Positions 43,790 to 52,762 of a stretch of DNA of 64,000 nt are shown here, in pieces. The stretch lies in the NCBI GenBank assembly GCA_965222725.1, contig OZ244969.1:3410001-3474000 (forward strand), in the 5' to 3' direction. Position 1 is the stretch's first letter. The number at the start of each line of letters is the position of its first letter. Origin of the DNA: GCA-2748575 sp965222725 (GTDB lineage: Bacteria > Pseudomonadota > Gammaproteobacteria > Pseudomonadales > Ketobacteraceae). The position numbers were made by a program, and so were the translations under genes. The notes below the pieces were generated by a model, which searched no databases, had not been told where the DNA came from, and saw only the letters and a list, made by a program, of their open reading frames with translations.

Positions 43790-44022
43790 TTTCCCTCTTT
43801 TTAACTGCTTTTTTTATGCGGAACGCACGGGTTTCCCGGGCCGCAGCCTGCGGCCTGCGCTGCCGGTGTTTTTCTGTGCAAAACGCAAATAAGTACGTGA
43901 CATAAAAAGAAAAAGGTTTCATTCATTGCAAAAACTGGATACCCGGAATTCACCGTCTAGACTTACTAAAGAGTAGGTCTAGCCAACCTCATAGGTGTTG
44001 ATAAGGTTCATTGGAGGCGACC
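43790..44022. other. Intergenic region between fliA and cheY, with two hairpins
   Basis: A perfect 7-bp hairpin (GGCCGCA-GCC-TGCGGCC) lies at 43839-43855; a short T run follows only about 12 bases later, so it is a weak terminator at best. A second hairpin lies at 43957-43982 (CTAGACTTACT/AGTAGGTCTAG, loop AAAG, one G-T pair), 40 bases before cheY. No convincing sigma-28 or sigma-54 site was found, though the long gap suggests cheY has its own promoter. Confidence 0.45.
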
Positions 44023-44409
44023 TTGGACAAAAACATGAAAATTCTCATAGTGGACGACTTCTCCACCATGAGGCGAATCATCAAAAACCTGTTACGTGAT
44101 CTTGGTTTTACCAATACCCAGGAGGCTGACGATGGCAGCACCGCGTTGCCGTTGCTGAAATCCTCGGATTTCGATTTTCTGGTTACTGACTGGAACATGC
44201 CGGGCATGACCGGGATCGAACTGCTGAAAGCTGTGCGTTCCGATGAAAAGCTTCAGTCGTTACCCGTGCTGATGGTAACGGCAGAAGCCAAGCGAGAGCA
44301 GATCATCGAAGCCGCTCAGGCAGGTGTGAATGGTTATGTGGTGAAGCCGTTTACTGCCCAAGCATTAAAGGAAAAGATCGAAAAGATCTTTGACAGGGTC
44401 GATGGTTAA
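44023..44409 (+). CDS. cheY: Chemotaxis response regulator CheY
   Basis: 128 residues from a TTG at 44023, chosen because GGAGG lies 5 bases before it; an ATG at 44035 would remove four residues (MDKN). It is a single receiver domain with acidic pair D11/D12, phosphoacceptor D56 in VTDWNMPGMTG, conserved T in VTAEAK and lysine in VKPFTA. Phosphorylated by CheA, it binds FliM and changes flagellar rotation; CheZ removes the phosphate. Confidence 0.96.
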   Translation: MDKNMKILIVDDFSTMRRIIKNLLRDLGFTNTQEADDGSTALPLLKSSDFDFLVTDWNMPGMTGIELLKAVRSDEKLQSLPVLMVTAEAKREQIIEAAQAGVNGYVVKPFTAQALKEKIEKIFDRVDG

Positions 44410-44435
44410 TCGGCCGTATATGTAAAGGGTGGTTA

Positions 44436-45218
44436 ATGAGCACGTCAGATTCCAAACAAGTTGACAACAATCTGGTGGAGCAGGCGAAAGAACTGCTGAA
44501 CCAGCTGGAGAACGGAAACTCTGTCGACGCCATGCAGACTATTTCCAGCCTGCATTTAAAGCGTGATCAGTTTCTGTATCAGGAAGTCGGCAAGTTAACC
44601 CGAAGCCTGCACGAAGCCATTCGTAATTTCGCTATAGACGCAATGAAGGAAACCGGGGCGGCATCGGATGCTTCCATGATGTCTGATGCCTCGGAACGCC
44701 TGAATTACGTGATCGAAAAAACCGAAACCGCTGCCAACAAGACCATGGACCTGGTGGAGGAGACCATCCCTATTTCTGCGGATCTGGGCGATCAGGCCCG
44801 TGGACTGAAAAGCGAATGGCAGCGTTTGATGAACAAGCAAATGAAACCGGAAGAGTTTCGTGAGCTGACCAAACAAATGGATTCCTTTCTGGAGCTGGCA
44901 TCCGGAGAAACATCCCGGATTGATCGGAACCTTTCCAATATCTTGCTGGCCCAGGATTTTCAGGATCTGACCGGACAGGTGATCAAACGGGTCATCACCC
45001 TGGTGCAGGATGTGGAATCGAATCTGGTTGAACTGGTGCGCATGGCAGGAACGGTGGATCACCTTGCGGGTATTACCCATCCCGAAGCCGAACCGGCAGT
45101 GCAAGAAGATGAAAAAGATATAGGCCCTGAAGGGCCGGTCATTAACCCGGAAAAACGGGAAGATGTAGTAACAAGTCAAGACGACGTGGACGACCTTTTG
45201 TCGAGTCTTGGTTTTTAG
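44436..45218 (+). CDS. cheZ: CheY phosphatase CheZ
   Basis: 260 residues. A long helical-hairpin region contains the catalytic stretch LLAQDFQDLTGQVIKRV, which holds the glutamine that attacks phospho-CheY. The C-terminal peptide DVDDLLSSLGF is the CheY-binding tail joined by a flexible acidic linker. It starts 26 bases after cheY with AAAGGGTGG before the ATG, and 14 bases separate it from cheA. Confidence 0.95.
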   Translation: MSTSDSKQVDNNLVEQAKELLNQLENGNSVDAMQTISSLHLKRDQFLYQEVGKLTRSLHEAIRNFAIDAMKETGAASDASMMSDASERLNYVIEKTETAANKTMDLVEETIPISADLGDQARGLKSEWQRLMNKQMKPEEFRELTKQMDSFLELASGETSRIDRNLSNILLAQDFQDLTGQVIKRVITLVQDVESNLVELVRMAGTVDHLAGITHPEAEPAVQEDEKDIGPEGPVINPEKREDVVTSQDDVDDLLSSLGF

Positions 45219-45232
45219 CGGAGTGAGAGTGC

Positions 45233-47605
45233 ATGAGCTTAGATGCGGACGAGGAAATATTACAGGACTTTCTTGTCGAGGCAGGTGAAATTATAGAGCT
45301 GCTTTCCGAGCAGCTTGTGGAACTGGAAAACCGGCCCGATGACATGGATCTCCTCAATGCTATTTTCCGTGGCTTCCACACAGTCAAAGGGGGCGCAGGT
45401 TTCCTGCAACTGGATACCCTGGTGGATCTGTGTCACGCAGCCGAGAACGTATTCGACATGCTGCGTAACGCCAAGCTGACTGTTAATGCAGAACTGATGG
45501 ATGTGGTGTTGCAGGCGCTCGACAGCGTCGTGGCCATGTTTGCCCAGGTGAATTCCCGCGAATATCCGGAAGCAGCCGATCCTGCATTGATGCAGGCACT
45601 GCACAATATCATTGAAGGCAAACCCAATACGCCGCCTGAAGAACCCGCGCCCGAACCCTCCGCGCCTGAATCAGAACAGCCCGCGGCGGCAGAACCGGAA
45701 GCGTCTGCCGCAGAATCTGGCGGCGATATTACCGACGAAGAATTTGAAATGTTTCTGGATGCCATCGACGACGGTGATGGCGACAAGGCCAAGGCAGAAC
45801 CCGCTGCGGATGCCGGTGGCGATGATGGTTTTATCGATGTCAGTGCTGATGACAGTGGTGGCGGCAGTGATTCCGATGAAATAACCGAAGATGAATTTGA
45901 AGCCCTGCTGGATCAACTCCACGGCAAGGGTGGCGCGCCGGGCAAAGGTGGTGATGCACCGGCCGAGCAAACCTCACCAGAACAATCCAAGCCAGAAGCG
46001 CCTGCCGCCGGCGGCGGATCCGGCGATGAAATCTCGGAAGATGAATTCGAAAACCTGCTGGATGAACTGCACGGTAAAGGCAAGGGCCCCAGTACTGCCG
46101 GAGAAGCCAAAGCTGAAGCACCGGCTCCCGCAGCCGCTGACAAACCGGCGGGCGGTGGCGGTGAGCTGATTACCGACGACGAATTTGAAAACCTGCTGGA
46201 TGAGCTGCACGGTAAAGGTAAGGGGCCCACTACCGGTGCCGCTGCGGCGCCTGCCGCAAAAGCGCCCGAACCGGCTGCCAAGGCACCGGAACCGCCCAAG
46301 GCCGCACCGGCACAACCAGCGCCTGCAGCCGCCAAACCGGCAGAAGCCCCCAAACCAGCACCGGCGCCGGCAGCAAAACCTGCCGCACCGGCTGCTGCCA
46401 AAAAACCGGCTACCCCTGCCAAAGATGCGGTACCTGCAGAAACCACCGTTCGTGTGGATACCAAACGCCTCGACGACATTATGAATATGGTGGGCGAACT
46501 GGTGCTGGTGCGTAACCGTCTGGTTCGGCTGGGATTGAAAAGTGCCGATGAAGCCATGGCAAAAGCCGTTGCCAATCTGGATGTGGTGACCGGCGATCTG
46601 CAAACCGCGGTCATGAAAACCCGGATGCAGCCTATCAAAAAAGTATTCGGCCGATTCCCGCGGGTTGTGCGCGATCTTGCCCGTAACCTTAAAAAAGAAA
46701 TCAATCTGGAACTGGAAGGCGAAGAAACCGATCTGGATAAGAACCTGGTAGAAGCGCTTGCCGATCCACTGGTGCACCTGGTACGGAATTCCGTGGATCA
46801 TGGTATTGAAGCACCGGACTCCCGTGAAATGGCCGGCAAACCCCGCTCTGGTAAAGTGGTACTGGCGGCAGAGCAGGAAGGCGATCATATCGTACTGTCT
46901 ATCACTGACGATGGCGGCGGTATGGATGCAGCCGTGCTGCGTCGTAAAGCCGTGGAAAAAGGCCTGATGGACGAAGAGGCCGCCGAGCGCCTCAGTGACC
47001 ATGAAGCTTTCAATCTGATATTTCATCCCGGCTTTTCCACCAAAGACCAGATTTCCGATGTGTCCGGCCGTGGCGTGGGTATGGATGTGGTGAAAACCAA
47101 AATCAGCCAGCTAAACGGCACCATAGATGTTCAGTCCGAAAAAGGCGTGGGCACCAAAATCGCGATCAAGGTACCACTGACACTCGCCATTATGCCCACC
47201 CTGATGGTGATGCTGGGCGAACAGGCTTTTGCCTTGCCGTTGGTGAGCGTGAACGAAATCTTTCATCTGGACCTGTCCAAAACCAACGTGGTGGACGGCC
47301 AGGAAGTCGTGGTGGTCCGGGAACGGCCCTTGCCCTTGTTTCATCTTAAACGCTGGCTGATCAACAGCCATCAGGAAGAGCAGACAGAAGCCCACGTGGT
47401 GATTGTTTCCGTGGGCACACAAAAAATGGGTTTTGTGGTGGACCAGTTGATCGGGCAGGAAGAAGTGGTGATCAAACCCTTGGGCAAAATGCTCCACGGC
47501 ACGCCCGGCATGGCCGGTGCCACCATCACCGGTGATGGCCGCATTGCGCTGATTCTTGATGTACCCAGCATGCTGAAAGCTTATGCCAATCGCTCCATCC
47601 AATAA
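45233..47605 (+). CDS. cheA: Chemotaxis histidine kinase CheA
   Basis: 790 residues, long for CheA because of the linker. The P1 phosphotransfer domain holds H49 in FHTVKGGAGFL. An acidic linker with repeated EFE.LLDELHGKG motifs covers about 165-335, followed by an Ala/Pro/Lys stretch to about 400. The P3 dimerisation helices begin at TTVRVDTKRLDDIMNMVGEL. The P4 ATP-binding domain shows LVRNSVDHGIE, DDGGGM and SGRGVGMDVV. The P5 CheW-like domain runs to the C terminus. It phosphorylates CheY and CheB in response to chemoreceptors. No standard P2 domain is obvious, and the repeats occupy its place. Confidence 0.96.
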   Translation: MSLDADEEILQDFLVEAGEIIELLSEQLVELENRPDDMDLLNAIFRGFHTVKGGAGFLQLDTLVDLCHAAENVFDMLRNAKLTVNAELMDVVLQALDSVVAMFAQVNSREYPEAADPALMQALHNIIEGKPNTPPEEPAPEPSAPESEQPAAAEPEASAAESGGDITDEEFEMFLDAIDDGDGDKAKAEPAADAGGDDGFIDVSADDSGGGSDSDEITEDEFEALLDQLHGKGGAPGKGGDAPAEQTSPEQSKPEAPAAGGGSGDEISEDEFENLLDELHGKGKGPSTAGEAKAEAPAPAAADKPAGGGGELITDDEFENLLDELHGKGKGPTTGAAAAPAAKAPEPAAKAPEPPKAAPAQPAPAAAKPAEAPKPAPAPAAKPAAPAAAKKPATPAKDAVPAETTVRVDTKRLDDIMNMVGELVLVRNRLVRLGLKSADEAMAKAVANLDVVTGDLQTAVMKTRMQPIKKVFGRFPRVVRDLARNLKKEINLELEGEETDLDKNLVEALADPLVHLVRNSVDHGIEAPDSREMAGKPRSGKVVLAAEQEGDHIVLSITDDGGGMDAAVLRRKAVEKGLMDEEAAERLSDHEAFNLIFHPGFSTKDQISDVSGRGVGMDVVKTKISQLNGTIDVQSEKGVGTKIAIKVPLTLAIMPTLMVMLGEQAFALPLVSVNEIFHLDLSKTNVVDGQEVVVVRERPLPLFHLKRWLINSHQEEQTEAHVVIVSVGTQKMGFVVDQLIGQEEVVIKPLGKMLHGTPGMAGATITGDGRIALILDVPSMLKAYANRSIQ
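45734..46231 (+). repeat. Repeated acidic motif in the CheA linker
   Basis: The encoded unit (D/E)(D/E)EFE-x-LLDELHGKG occurs three times well (from 45887, 46037 and 46175) and once in diverged form (from 45734, DEEFEMFLDAIDDGDGD). Units are separated by Ala/Pro/Gly-rich spacers of varying length. The second and third are nearly identical over 17 residues. Confidence 0.85.
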
Positions 47606-47630
47606 TTAACGCCGGGTTAGCGGGGATCGA

Positions 47631-48827
47631 ATGCCCATAAAAGTATTGATAGTCGATGATTCAGCGTTTTTTCGCCGTCGGATAAAAGAAATACTGGAGA
47701 AAGATCCCCAGCTGCAAGTGGTTGCCGGAGCGGATAACGGCAAAGCCGCCGTAGAAAAAACCCTGGAACTGCAGCCGGACGTTATCACCATGGATTACGA
47801 AATGCCGATTATGGACGGCATTACCGCAGTCCGTGAAATCATGGCCAAGCGGCCCACACCCATTTTGATGTTCTCCTCGCTGACCTACGAAGGCGCCAGA
47901 GTCACCCTGGATGCACTGGACGCCGGTGCCGTGGATTATCTGCCAAAAAGTTTTGAATCCATGACAGCCAACGCCCAGGAAAGCGCCAAGCTGTTGCAGG
48001 AAAAAGTATCCGGCATTGCCCGTTCCCGGGTTCGGCGCCTGGCTGCCTTGTCTTCCCAGACACCCGCTGCCCGGACTGACACTGCACCCGCAAAACCGTC
48101 CGCCCCTGCACCCCGGCCTGCGCCATCCCGTGCACCTGCACCGCCGCCTGCTGCGTCCCGGCCGGCACCGGCTCCGTCTTCTGCGCCAGCGTCTCCCGCA
48201 CCACGCAGAGAAGCGCCCGCACGGTCTGCGGCTATTGATCAGGCGGTGGATATTGTAAAGCGCAACCGGCCGCGGGTAGTGATTATCGGCTCGTCTACCG
48301 GTGGGCCCATTGCGCTGCAGAAAATACTGAGTGAATTGCCCGCCAATTTTCCATTGCCCATTCTGCTGGTTCAGCACATGCCGGGCACCTTCACCCAGGC
48401 TTTTGCTCAGCGTCTGGATCGCGTTTGCCAGATCCGCGTTAAAGAAGCCCAGGATAACGACACGCTGCAACCGGGGCTGGCATTGCTGGCGCCCGGTGGT
48501 ATGCAAATGCTGGTAGGCAGCAATGGCCGAACGGTGTCCATTATCGAAAGTGATCAGCGGTTACAGTACAAACCCAGCGTGGATGTAACCTTTGGTTCGG
48601 CGGCCCGTTCATTAAAAGGCAAGGTTCTTGCATTGGTTCTGACAGGCATGGGCCATGATGGCCGCGAAGGGAGCAAGTTGCTTAAGCGCGAAGGCGCGAA
48701 TGTCTGGACTCAGGATGAGGAAACCTGTGTTGTGTACGGTATGCCGATGTCAGTTGCCAAAGCAGGTTTCTCCGATCTGATCCTACCTATAGACAGCTTT
48801 GCTCAAAGACTCATACAAATAATCTAA
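47631..48827 (+). CDS. cheB: Chemotaxis methylesterase CheB
   Basis: 398 residues. The receiver domain covers 1-120, with VDDSAF at the start and the phosphoacceptor aspartate near residue 55 in TMDYEMPIMDG. An Ala/Pro-rich linker at about 140-200 follows. The methylesterase domain has the catalytic serine in IGSSTGGP (about residue 221), the histidine in LVQHMPGTFTQ and the aspartate in TGMGHDGREG. It removes methyl or amide groups from chemoreceptors for adaptation. The partner methyltransferase CheR is not in the window. Confidence 0.96.
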   Translation: MPIKVLIVDDSAFFRRRIKEILEKDPQLQVVAGADNGKAAVEKTLELQPDVITMDYEMPIMDGITAVREIMAKRPTPILMFSSLTYEGARVTLDALDAGAVDYLPKSFESMTANAQESAKLLQEKVSGIARSRVRRLAALSSQTPAARTDTAPAKPSAPAPRPAPSRAPAPPPAASRPAPAPSSAPASPAPRREAPARSAAIDQAVDIVKRNRPRVVIIGSSTGGPIALQKILSELPANFPLPILLVQHMPGTFTQAFAQRLDRVCQIRVKEAQDNDTLQPGLALLAPGGMQMLVGSNGRTVSIIESDQRLQYKPSVDVTFGSAARSLKGKVLALVLTGMGHDGREGSKLLKREGANVWTQDEETCVVYGMPMSVAKAGFSDLILPIDSFAQRLIQII

Positions 48828-48855
48828 CCATTTCATTAGAGCAACGCGAAAACAC

Positions 48856-49599
48856 ATGGATATTTTAAGCATAGCGGGACTTGTCCTGGGAATGGTTGCC
48901 ATTATTGGTGGTAACGCGTTAGAGGGTGGTCATATTTCCAGTCTGGCGAATGCGCCGGCGGCATTAATTGTCCTGGGGGGGACATTCGGTGCCGCTATGC
49001 TGCAAACACCGCTTGCCACTTTCTTTCATTCTTTTTCTGTTGTGCGCTGGATTTTTTTTCCGCCGCACATTCCCATGCGCGAAAACATTGTCAAAGTCAT
49101 CGACTGGAGTATGACCGCCAGAAAGGAAGGCCTGCTGGGTCTGGAAGCCGTGGCAGAAGATGAATCTGATCCTTTTGCGCGAAAAGGTCTGCAGTTGCTG
49201 GTGGATGGTGGCGAGCCGGAAAATATCCGCAGCATACTGGAAGTGGAATTGCTCACCCAGGAAGAAAAAGACACCCAGGCCGCCAAAGTGTACGAAGCCA
49301 TGGGCGGCTATTCGCCCACCATCGGTATTATTGGTGCTGTCATGGGGCTGATTCATGTGATGGGTAATCTGGCGGATCCCAGCAAACTGGGCGGCGGTAT
49401 TGCCACGGCCTTTGTGGCCACCATTTACGGTGTGGGTGCCGCCAACCTGATCTTTCTGCCGGTGGCCAGCAAAATCAAAGCCATTGTGCGCAGCCGCAGC
49501 AATCAGCGTGAAATGATGATAGAAGGGCTGATCGCCATTGCCGACGGGGAAAACCCCAGAACCATCGAATCCAAGCTTGAAGGTTACCTTACCAAGTGA
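48856..49599 (+). CDS. motC: Flagellar stator protein MotC (MotA/PomA family)
   Basis: 247 residues. Four membrane segments: two near the N terminus (SIAGLVLGMVAIIGGNAL and ALIVLGGTFGAAML) and two at about 150-200, the latter including GYSPTIGIIGAVMGLIHVM, the conserved MotA block with the pore proline. A cytoplasmic loop with charged residues contacts FliG. It pairs with MotD, encoded next, to form a proton- or sodium-driven stator. The coupling ion cannot be read safely from the sequence. Confidence 0.94.
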   Translation: MDILSIAGLVLGMVAIIGGNALEGGHISSLANAPAALIVLGGTFGAAMLQTPLATFFHSFSVVRWIFFPPHIPMRENIVKVIDWSMTARKEGLLGLEAVAEDESDPFARKGLQLLVDGGEPENIRSILEVELLTQEEKDTQAAKVYEAMGGYSPTIGIIGAVMGLIHVMGNLADPSKLGGGIATAFVATIYGVGAANLIFLPVASKIKAIVRSRSNQREMMIEGLIAIADGENPRTIESKLEGYLTK

Positions 49600-49636
49600 C
49601 CCCTGATGCGGGCTCACGCGGGTAAGCAGAAAACAT

Positions 49637-50671
49637 ATGATCAGACGCAGACACACAGAGCCGGAGGAAAACCATGAGCGTTGGGTAATATCCTACGCTG
49701 ATTTTATTACTCTGCTGTTTGCGTTCTTTGTGGTGATGTACTCCATTTCTTCGGTGAATGAAGGTAAATACAAAGTGTTGTCTGATTCTCTGGTGAGTGT
49801 TTTCAATAAAAAAGAAGCAGGCGCCCGCCGGCTGGAAATTATTGATAGCAAGGGCGGGGCCGCGGTAGACCGGTTGGTGCCTTTGCCGGTGCCCGGCGAT
49901 TATCCGGCACAGGAAGATTACAAATACACAGTGGAAGGTTTGTTTGACGATGCCGAAGACCCGGCCATTAAAGATGGCCCGGAAAAAGGCGAAGTGAATG
50001 AACTGGGAAAAATTTCCGAAGAAATCGCCGTGGCTTTTCAGGGATTGATTTCCGATGAACTCTATAACATCCGAACCACCAAAGACTGGATAGAAGTGGA
50101 TATTCAGTCCAGCGTGCTCTTTCCCAGTGGCAGGGCCAGTTTATCGCAACAGGCAAAAGACCTGATGTCCCGCATTGCCGGCATTCTCAAAACCTACGAA
50201 AACCCGGTGCAGGTAGAAGGCTTCACCGACAACGAGCCTATCGAGACACTGCAGTTTCCTTCCAACTGGGAATTATCCGCCGCCCGTGCCGCCGCCGTGG
50301 TGCGCCTGTTTGAAGAGCAGCAGCTGGACCCCAAGCGTTTGTCTGCCGTGGGTTACGGTGAACATCACCCCATCGCCGATAACGAAACGGAAGAGGGCAG
50401 AGCCAAGAACCGCCGTGTGGCCATGATCATTTCCAAAAAACCGCCGAAGGATGTAACCACGGGCCAGGCACCGGATTACAAGATGGGTGCCGGCGCCACA
50501 GACGAGGACGTCCCCATTGGCAAAGACCCGGAAAGCCGGATACAGGCCACCCAGGGCACTTCCACCCGGGTGCCACTGAAAATTCTGGACATAAACCGCA
50601 GCGATATTCTGTTTGGTAACGATAACCCTACCGCGCAACCCGACAGCGGGGCGGAAGGAGAGCAGCCATGA
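49637..50671 (+). CDS. motD: Flagellar stator protein MotD (MotB family)
   Basis: 344 residues. A short basic start precedes one membrane segment (about 18-38) with the ion-carrying aspartate in SYADFITLLFAFFVVMYS. The periplasmic OmpA-like domain follows at about 150-270 (EVDIQSSVLFPSGRASLS, VEGFTDNEPI, VGYGEHHPIADN, GRAKNRRVAMII) and anchors the stator to peptidoglycan. The C-terminal ~70 residues are polar. The stop overlaps the parC start by 4 bases. Confidence 0.94.
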   Translation: MIRRRHTEPEENHERWVISYADFITLLFAFFVVMYSISSVNEGKYKVLSDSLVSVFNKKEAGARRLEIIDSKGGAAVDRLVPLPVPGDYPAQEDYKYTVEGLFDDAEDPAIKDGPEKGEVNELGKISEEIAVAFQGLISDELYNIRTTKDWIEVDIQSSVLFPSGRASLSQQAKDLMSRIAGILKTYENPVQVEGFTDNEPIETLQFPSNWELSAARAAAVVRLFEEQQLDPKRLSAVGYGEHHPIADNETEEGRAKNRRVAMIISKKPPKDVTTGQAPDYKMGAGATDEDVPIGKDPESRIQATQGTSTRVPLKILDINRSDILFGNDNPTAQPDSGAEGEQP

Positions 50672-51468
50672 AAGTCTGGGCTGTCGCCAATCAGAAAGGT
50701 GGCGTAGGCAAAACCACCAGCGTCGTCGGGTTGGGCGGTTTGCTGTCTGCCCAGGGGCAGCGCGTACTGATGGTGGATCTTGACCCCCACGGTTCACTGA
50801 CGTCCTATTTCAAATACAATCCTGATGATATCGAGCAATCGGTGTATCAGTTGTTTCAGCACAAGGGCGACGTGCCATCCTGGCTGCCGGCGCAACTGGT
50901 GATACAAACCGAGTACCCGAACCTCAGCTTTCTGGCGGCGTCCACGTCGCTGGCGATTCTGGAACGCCAGGCGCAAAGTCAGGGGGGAATGGGGCTGGTG
51001 CTGACCAAAACCCTGAATAATCTGAAGCAGGATTTTGATTACGTGCTTATCGACACGCCCCCTATACTGGGCGTGTTGCTGATTAATGCCATGGCGGCCT
51101 GTCAGCAGGTGCTGTTACCGGTGCAGACCGAGCATCTGGCTATCAAGGGTCTGGAGCGCATGATGCGCACCCTCAAAATGGTGATGAAATCCCAGAAACG
51201 GGAGCTGCCCTACACGGTGATTCCCACCATGTTCGACCGCCGCACCCATGCATCGGTAGACAGTCTCAGAATTCTCCGCAATACCTACGAAGGGCATATC
51301 TGGCCGTCGGCCATTGCCATAGACACCCGATTCCGGGATGCCAGCAAGGCGGGTGTACCGCCGAATATCTACGATCCGGCCAGCCGCGGCGTCAAATCCT
51401 ACATGTCTCTGCTAAAATATCTATTAGGGCATGAGCCAGTTCCAGTGGCTAGCCGCGCAGTACCATAG
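50668..51468 (+). CDS. parC: ParA-family ATPase of the chemotaxis cluster (ParC)
   Basis: 266 residues. Deviant Walker A KGGVGKTT at residues 10-17, the DLDPHGSLTSYF motif and the Walker B-type LIDTPP are intact. Position between motD and a CheW-domain protein matches ParC of Vibrio and the ParA-like gene of pseudomonad chemotaxis operons, where it places chemoreceptor arrays at the cell pole. The name parC here means this ATPase and not topoisomerase IV. The ATG overlaps the motD stop. Confidence 0.88.
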   Translation: MKVWAVANQKGGVGKTTSVVGLGGLLSAQGQRVLMVDLDPHGSLTSYFKYNPDDIEQSVYQLFQHKGDVPSWLPAQLVIQTEYPNLSFLAASTSLAILERQAQSQGGMGLVLTKTLNNLKQDFDYVLIDTPPILGVLLINAMAACQQVLLPVQTEHLAIKGLERMMRTLKMVMKSQKRELPYTVIPTMFDRRTHASVDSLRILRNTYEGHIWPSAIAIDTRFRDASKAGVPPNIYDPASRGVKSYMSLLKYLLGHEPVPVASRAVP

Positions 51469-51476
51469 GTGGGCAA

Positions 51477-52589
51477 ATGCCAGAAAAGCAAGATGGCTCC
51501 GGTCTGCTGTCTGACAGCGACAAAGCCATTTACCAATATCTGGATGAAATGCTTAGCGATCCGGGCGAGGGGTCGGGCTCCGCTACGTCCGCAACTTCTG
51601 CAACATCCGTAAAAAAAGCGCCGGACCAGTCACCGGCAGCTGACTCGCCACAGGCAGCCGACAAGCCACGTTCGCCATCACTGAACCCCGTAGCAAAGGC
51701 CGTGGCCAGTGAAACCCCCAGGGCGGTTGCCAAAACTCAGGTCAATAACCCAGAACCCCGTTCCCTGCCATTCAAGGAAAAGCCGCAAACCAAAGTGCTT
51801 TCCAATCCGGAATCCCTGCTGAAATTTGAAAAACCCATTGTGGTCCAGCAGCCTCCGGTTGCAGAAAAAGTGGCTGAAAAAGTGGTGGAGAAGGTCACCA
51901 CCAAAACGGCAGCCCCTGCCGAAGCCAGGGCCCCCGTAAAAACAGAGGCAGCGACAGAACCAAAAACCCAGGCACCGCCCACAACAACAGAAGCCAGACA
52001 ACAACCGCTGGCTCCACAGACCACAGTTCCATCGCCCACAGCACCACCGGAAACCACCGACCTGGACAAGGTAGTGGAGTCCCAGGAGGGCGACGAACGC
52101 CTGCCGCCCATGACCCCCTGGTGCGAAAACGGTCGCCCCCAGTGGGCCCAGGAGCGCTTTGAATGCCTGCTGTTTGAAGTGGCCGGTTTAAAGCTGGCGG
52201 TACCCCTGGTAACCCTGGGTGCCGTGCATCAGATTGACCGTAAATTTCGTTCGTTACCGGGTCAGTACGACTGGTTTATCGGCATTCTCCAGACTAACCT
52301 GGGCAATATCAAAGTGATTGATACGGCACTCTGTGTGATGCCGGAACGCTACGATCGCTCCAATCGGGAACAGCTGGAGTTTGTGATCACGCTTCATGGC
52401 TTTGCCTGGGGGATTTCCTGCCACAAGCTGCTGAAATCCATCACCCTGGAACCGGAAGACGTGAAATGGCGCACCCAGCGCGGCAAAAGGCCCTGGATGG
52501 CCGGAACCGTTGTGGAGCAGATGTGTGCGCTGGTGGACCCCGCCGGCTTCCATCATGTGATATTGGAAGCGGAAAACCGCGAAAAGTAA
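51477..52589 (+). CDS. parP: CheW-domain array-coupling protein ParP
   Basis: 370 residues. The N-terminal ~210 residues are disordered, rich in Pro, Ala, Thr, Lys and Val (for example VAEKVAEKVVEKVTTK). The C-terminal ~150 residues form a CheW-like domain (ERFECLLFEVAGLKLAVPLV, GAVHQIDRKFRSLPGQYDWF, KVIDTALCVMPE). In Vibrio, ParP links ParC to CheA and receptors at the pole, and the gene order motCD-parC-parP-cheW supports the same role here. It starts 8 bases after parC. Confidence 0.86.
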   Translation: MPEKQDGSGLLSDSDKAIYQYLDEMLSDPGEGSGSATSATSATSVKKAPDQSPAADSPQAADKPRSPSLNPVAKAVASETPRAVAKTQVNNPEPRSLPFKEKPQTKVLSNPESLLKFEKPIVVQQPPVAEKVAEKVVEKVTTKTAAPAEARAPVKTEAATEPKTQAPPTTTEARQQPLAPQTTVPSPTAPPETTDLDKVVESQEGDERLPPMTPWCENGRPQWAQERFECLLFEVAGLKLAVPLVTLGAVHQIDRKFRSLPGQYDWFIGILQTNLGNIKVIDTALCVMPERYDRSNREQLEFVITLHGFAWGISCHKLLKSITLEPEDVKWRTQRGKRPWMAGTVVEQMCALVDPAGFHHVILEAENREK

Positions 52590-52762
52590 CAAGTCTCCGG
52601 TTACGTTAATCCACATCCCACTATTTCCACCGTCCCGGCTGGCAAGCTTGGGGCCCTGTTCTATATTTAATTGAAGAACAAAGGCTAACTTGTTTATGCC
52701 GCTTGAAAAGCATGAATTCCCGGGGGCGTTGCTGAATCCCCCAAAACAGAGGTATTTCCAAC

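Noticed and set aside
43839..43855. GC-rich hairpin after fliA as an intrinsic terminator
   Set aside because: The T run is about 12 bases away from the stem, so typical intrinsic termination is unlikely.
45974..47026. 350-codon minus-strand frame rich in Cys, Arg, Phe and Gly
   Set aside because: Opposite the Ala/Pro-rich linker and kinase region of cheA; the odd composition is explained by the complementary codons.
52640..52655. Possible sigma-54 promoter before the first cheW
   Set aside because: GG and GC have the right spacing and the -24 half is good, but the -12 half reads GGGC in place of TTGC; too weak to list as a promoter.
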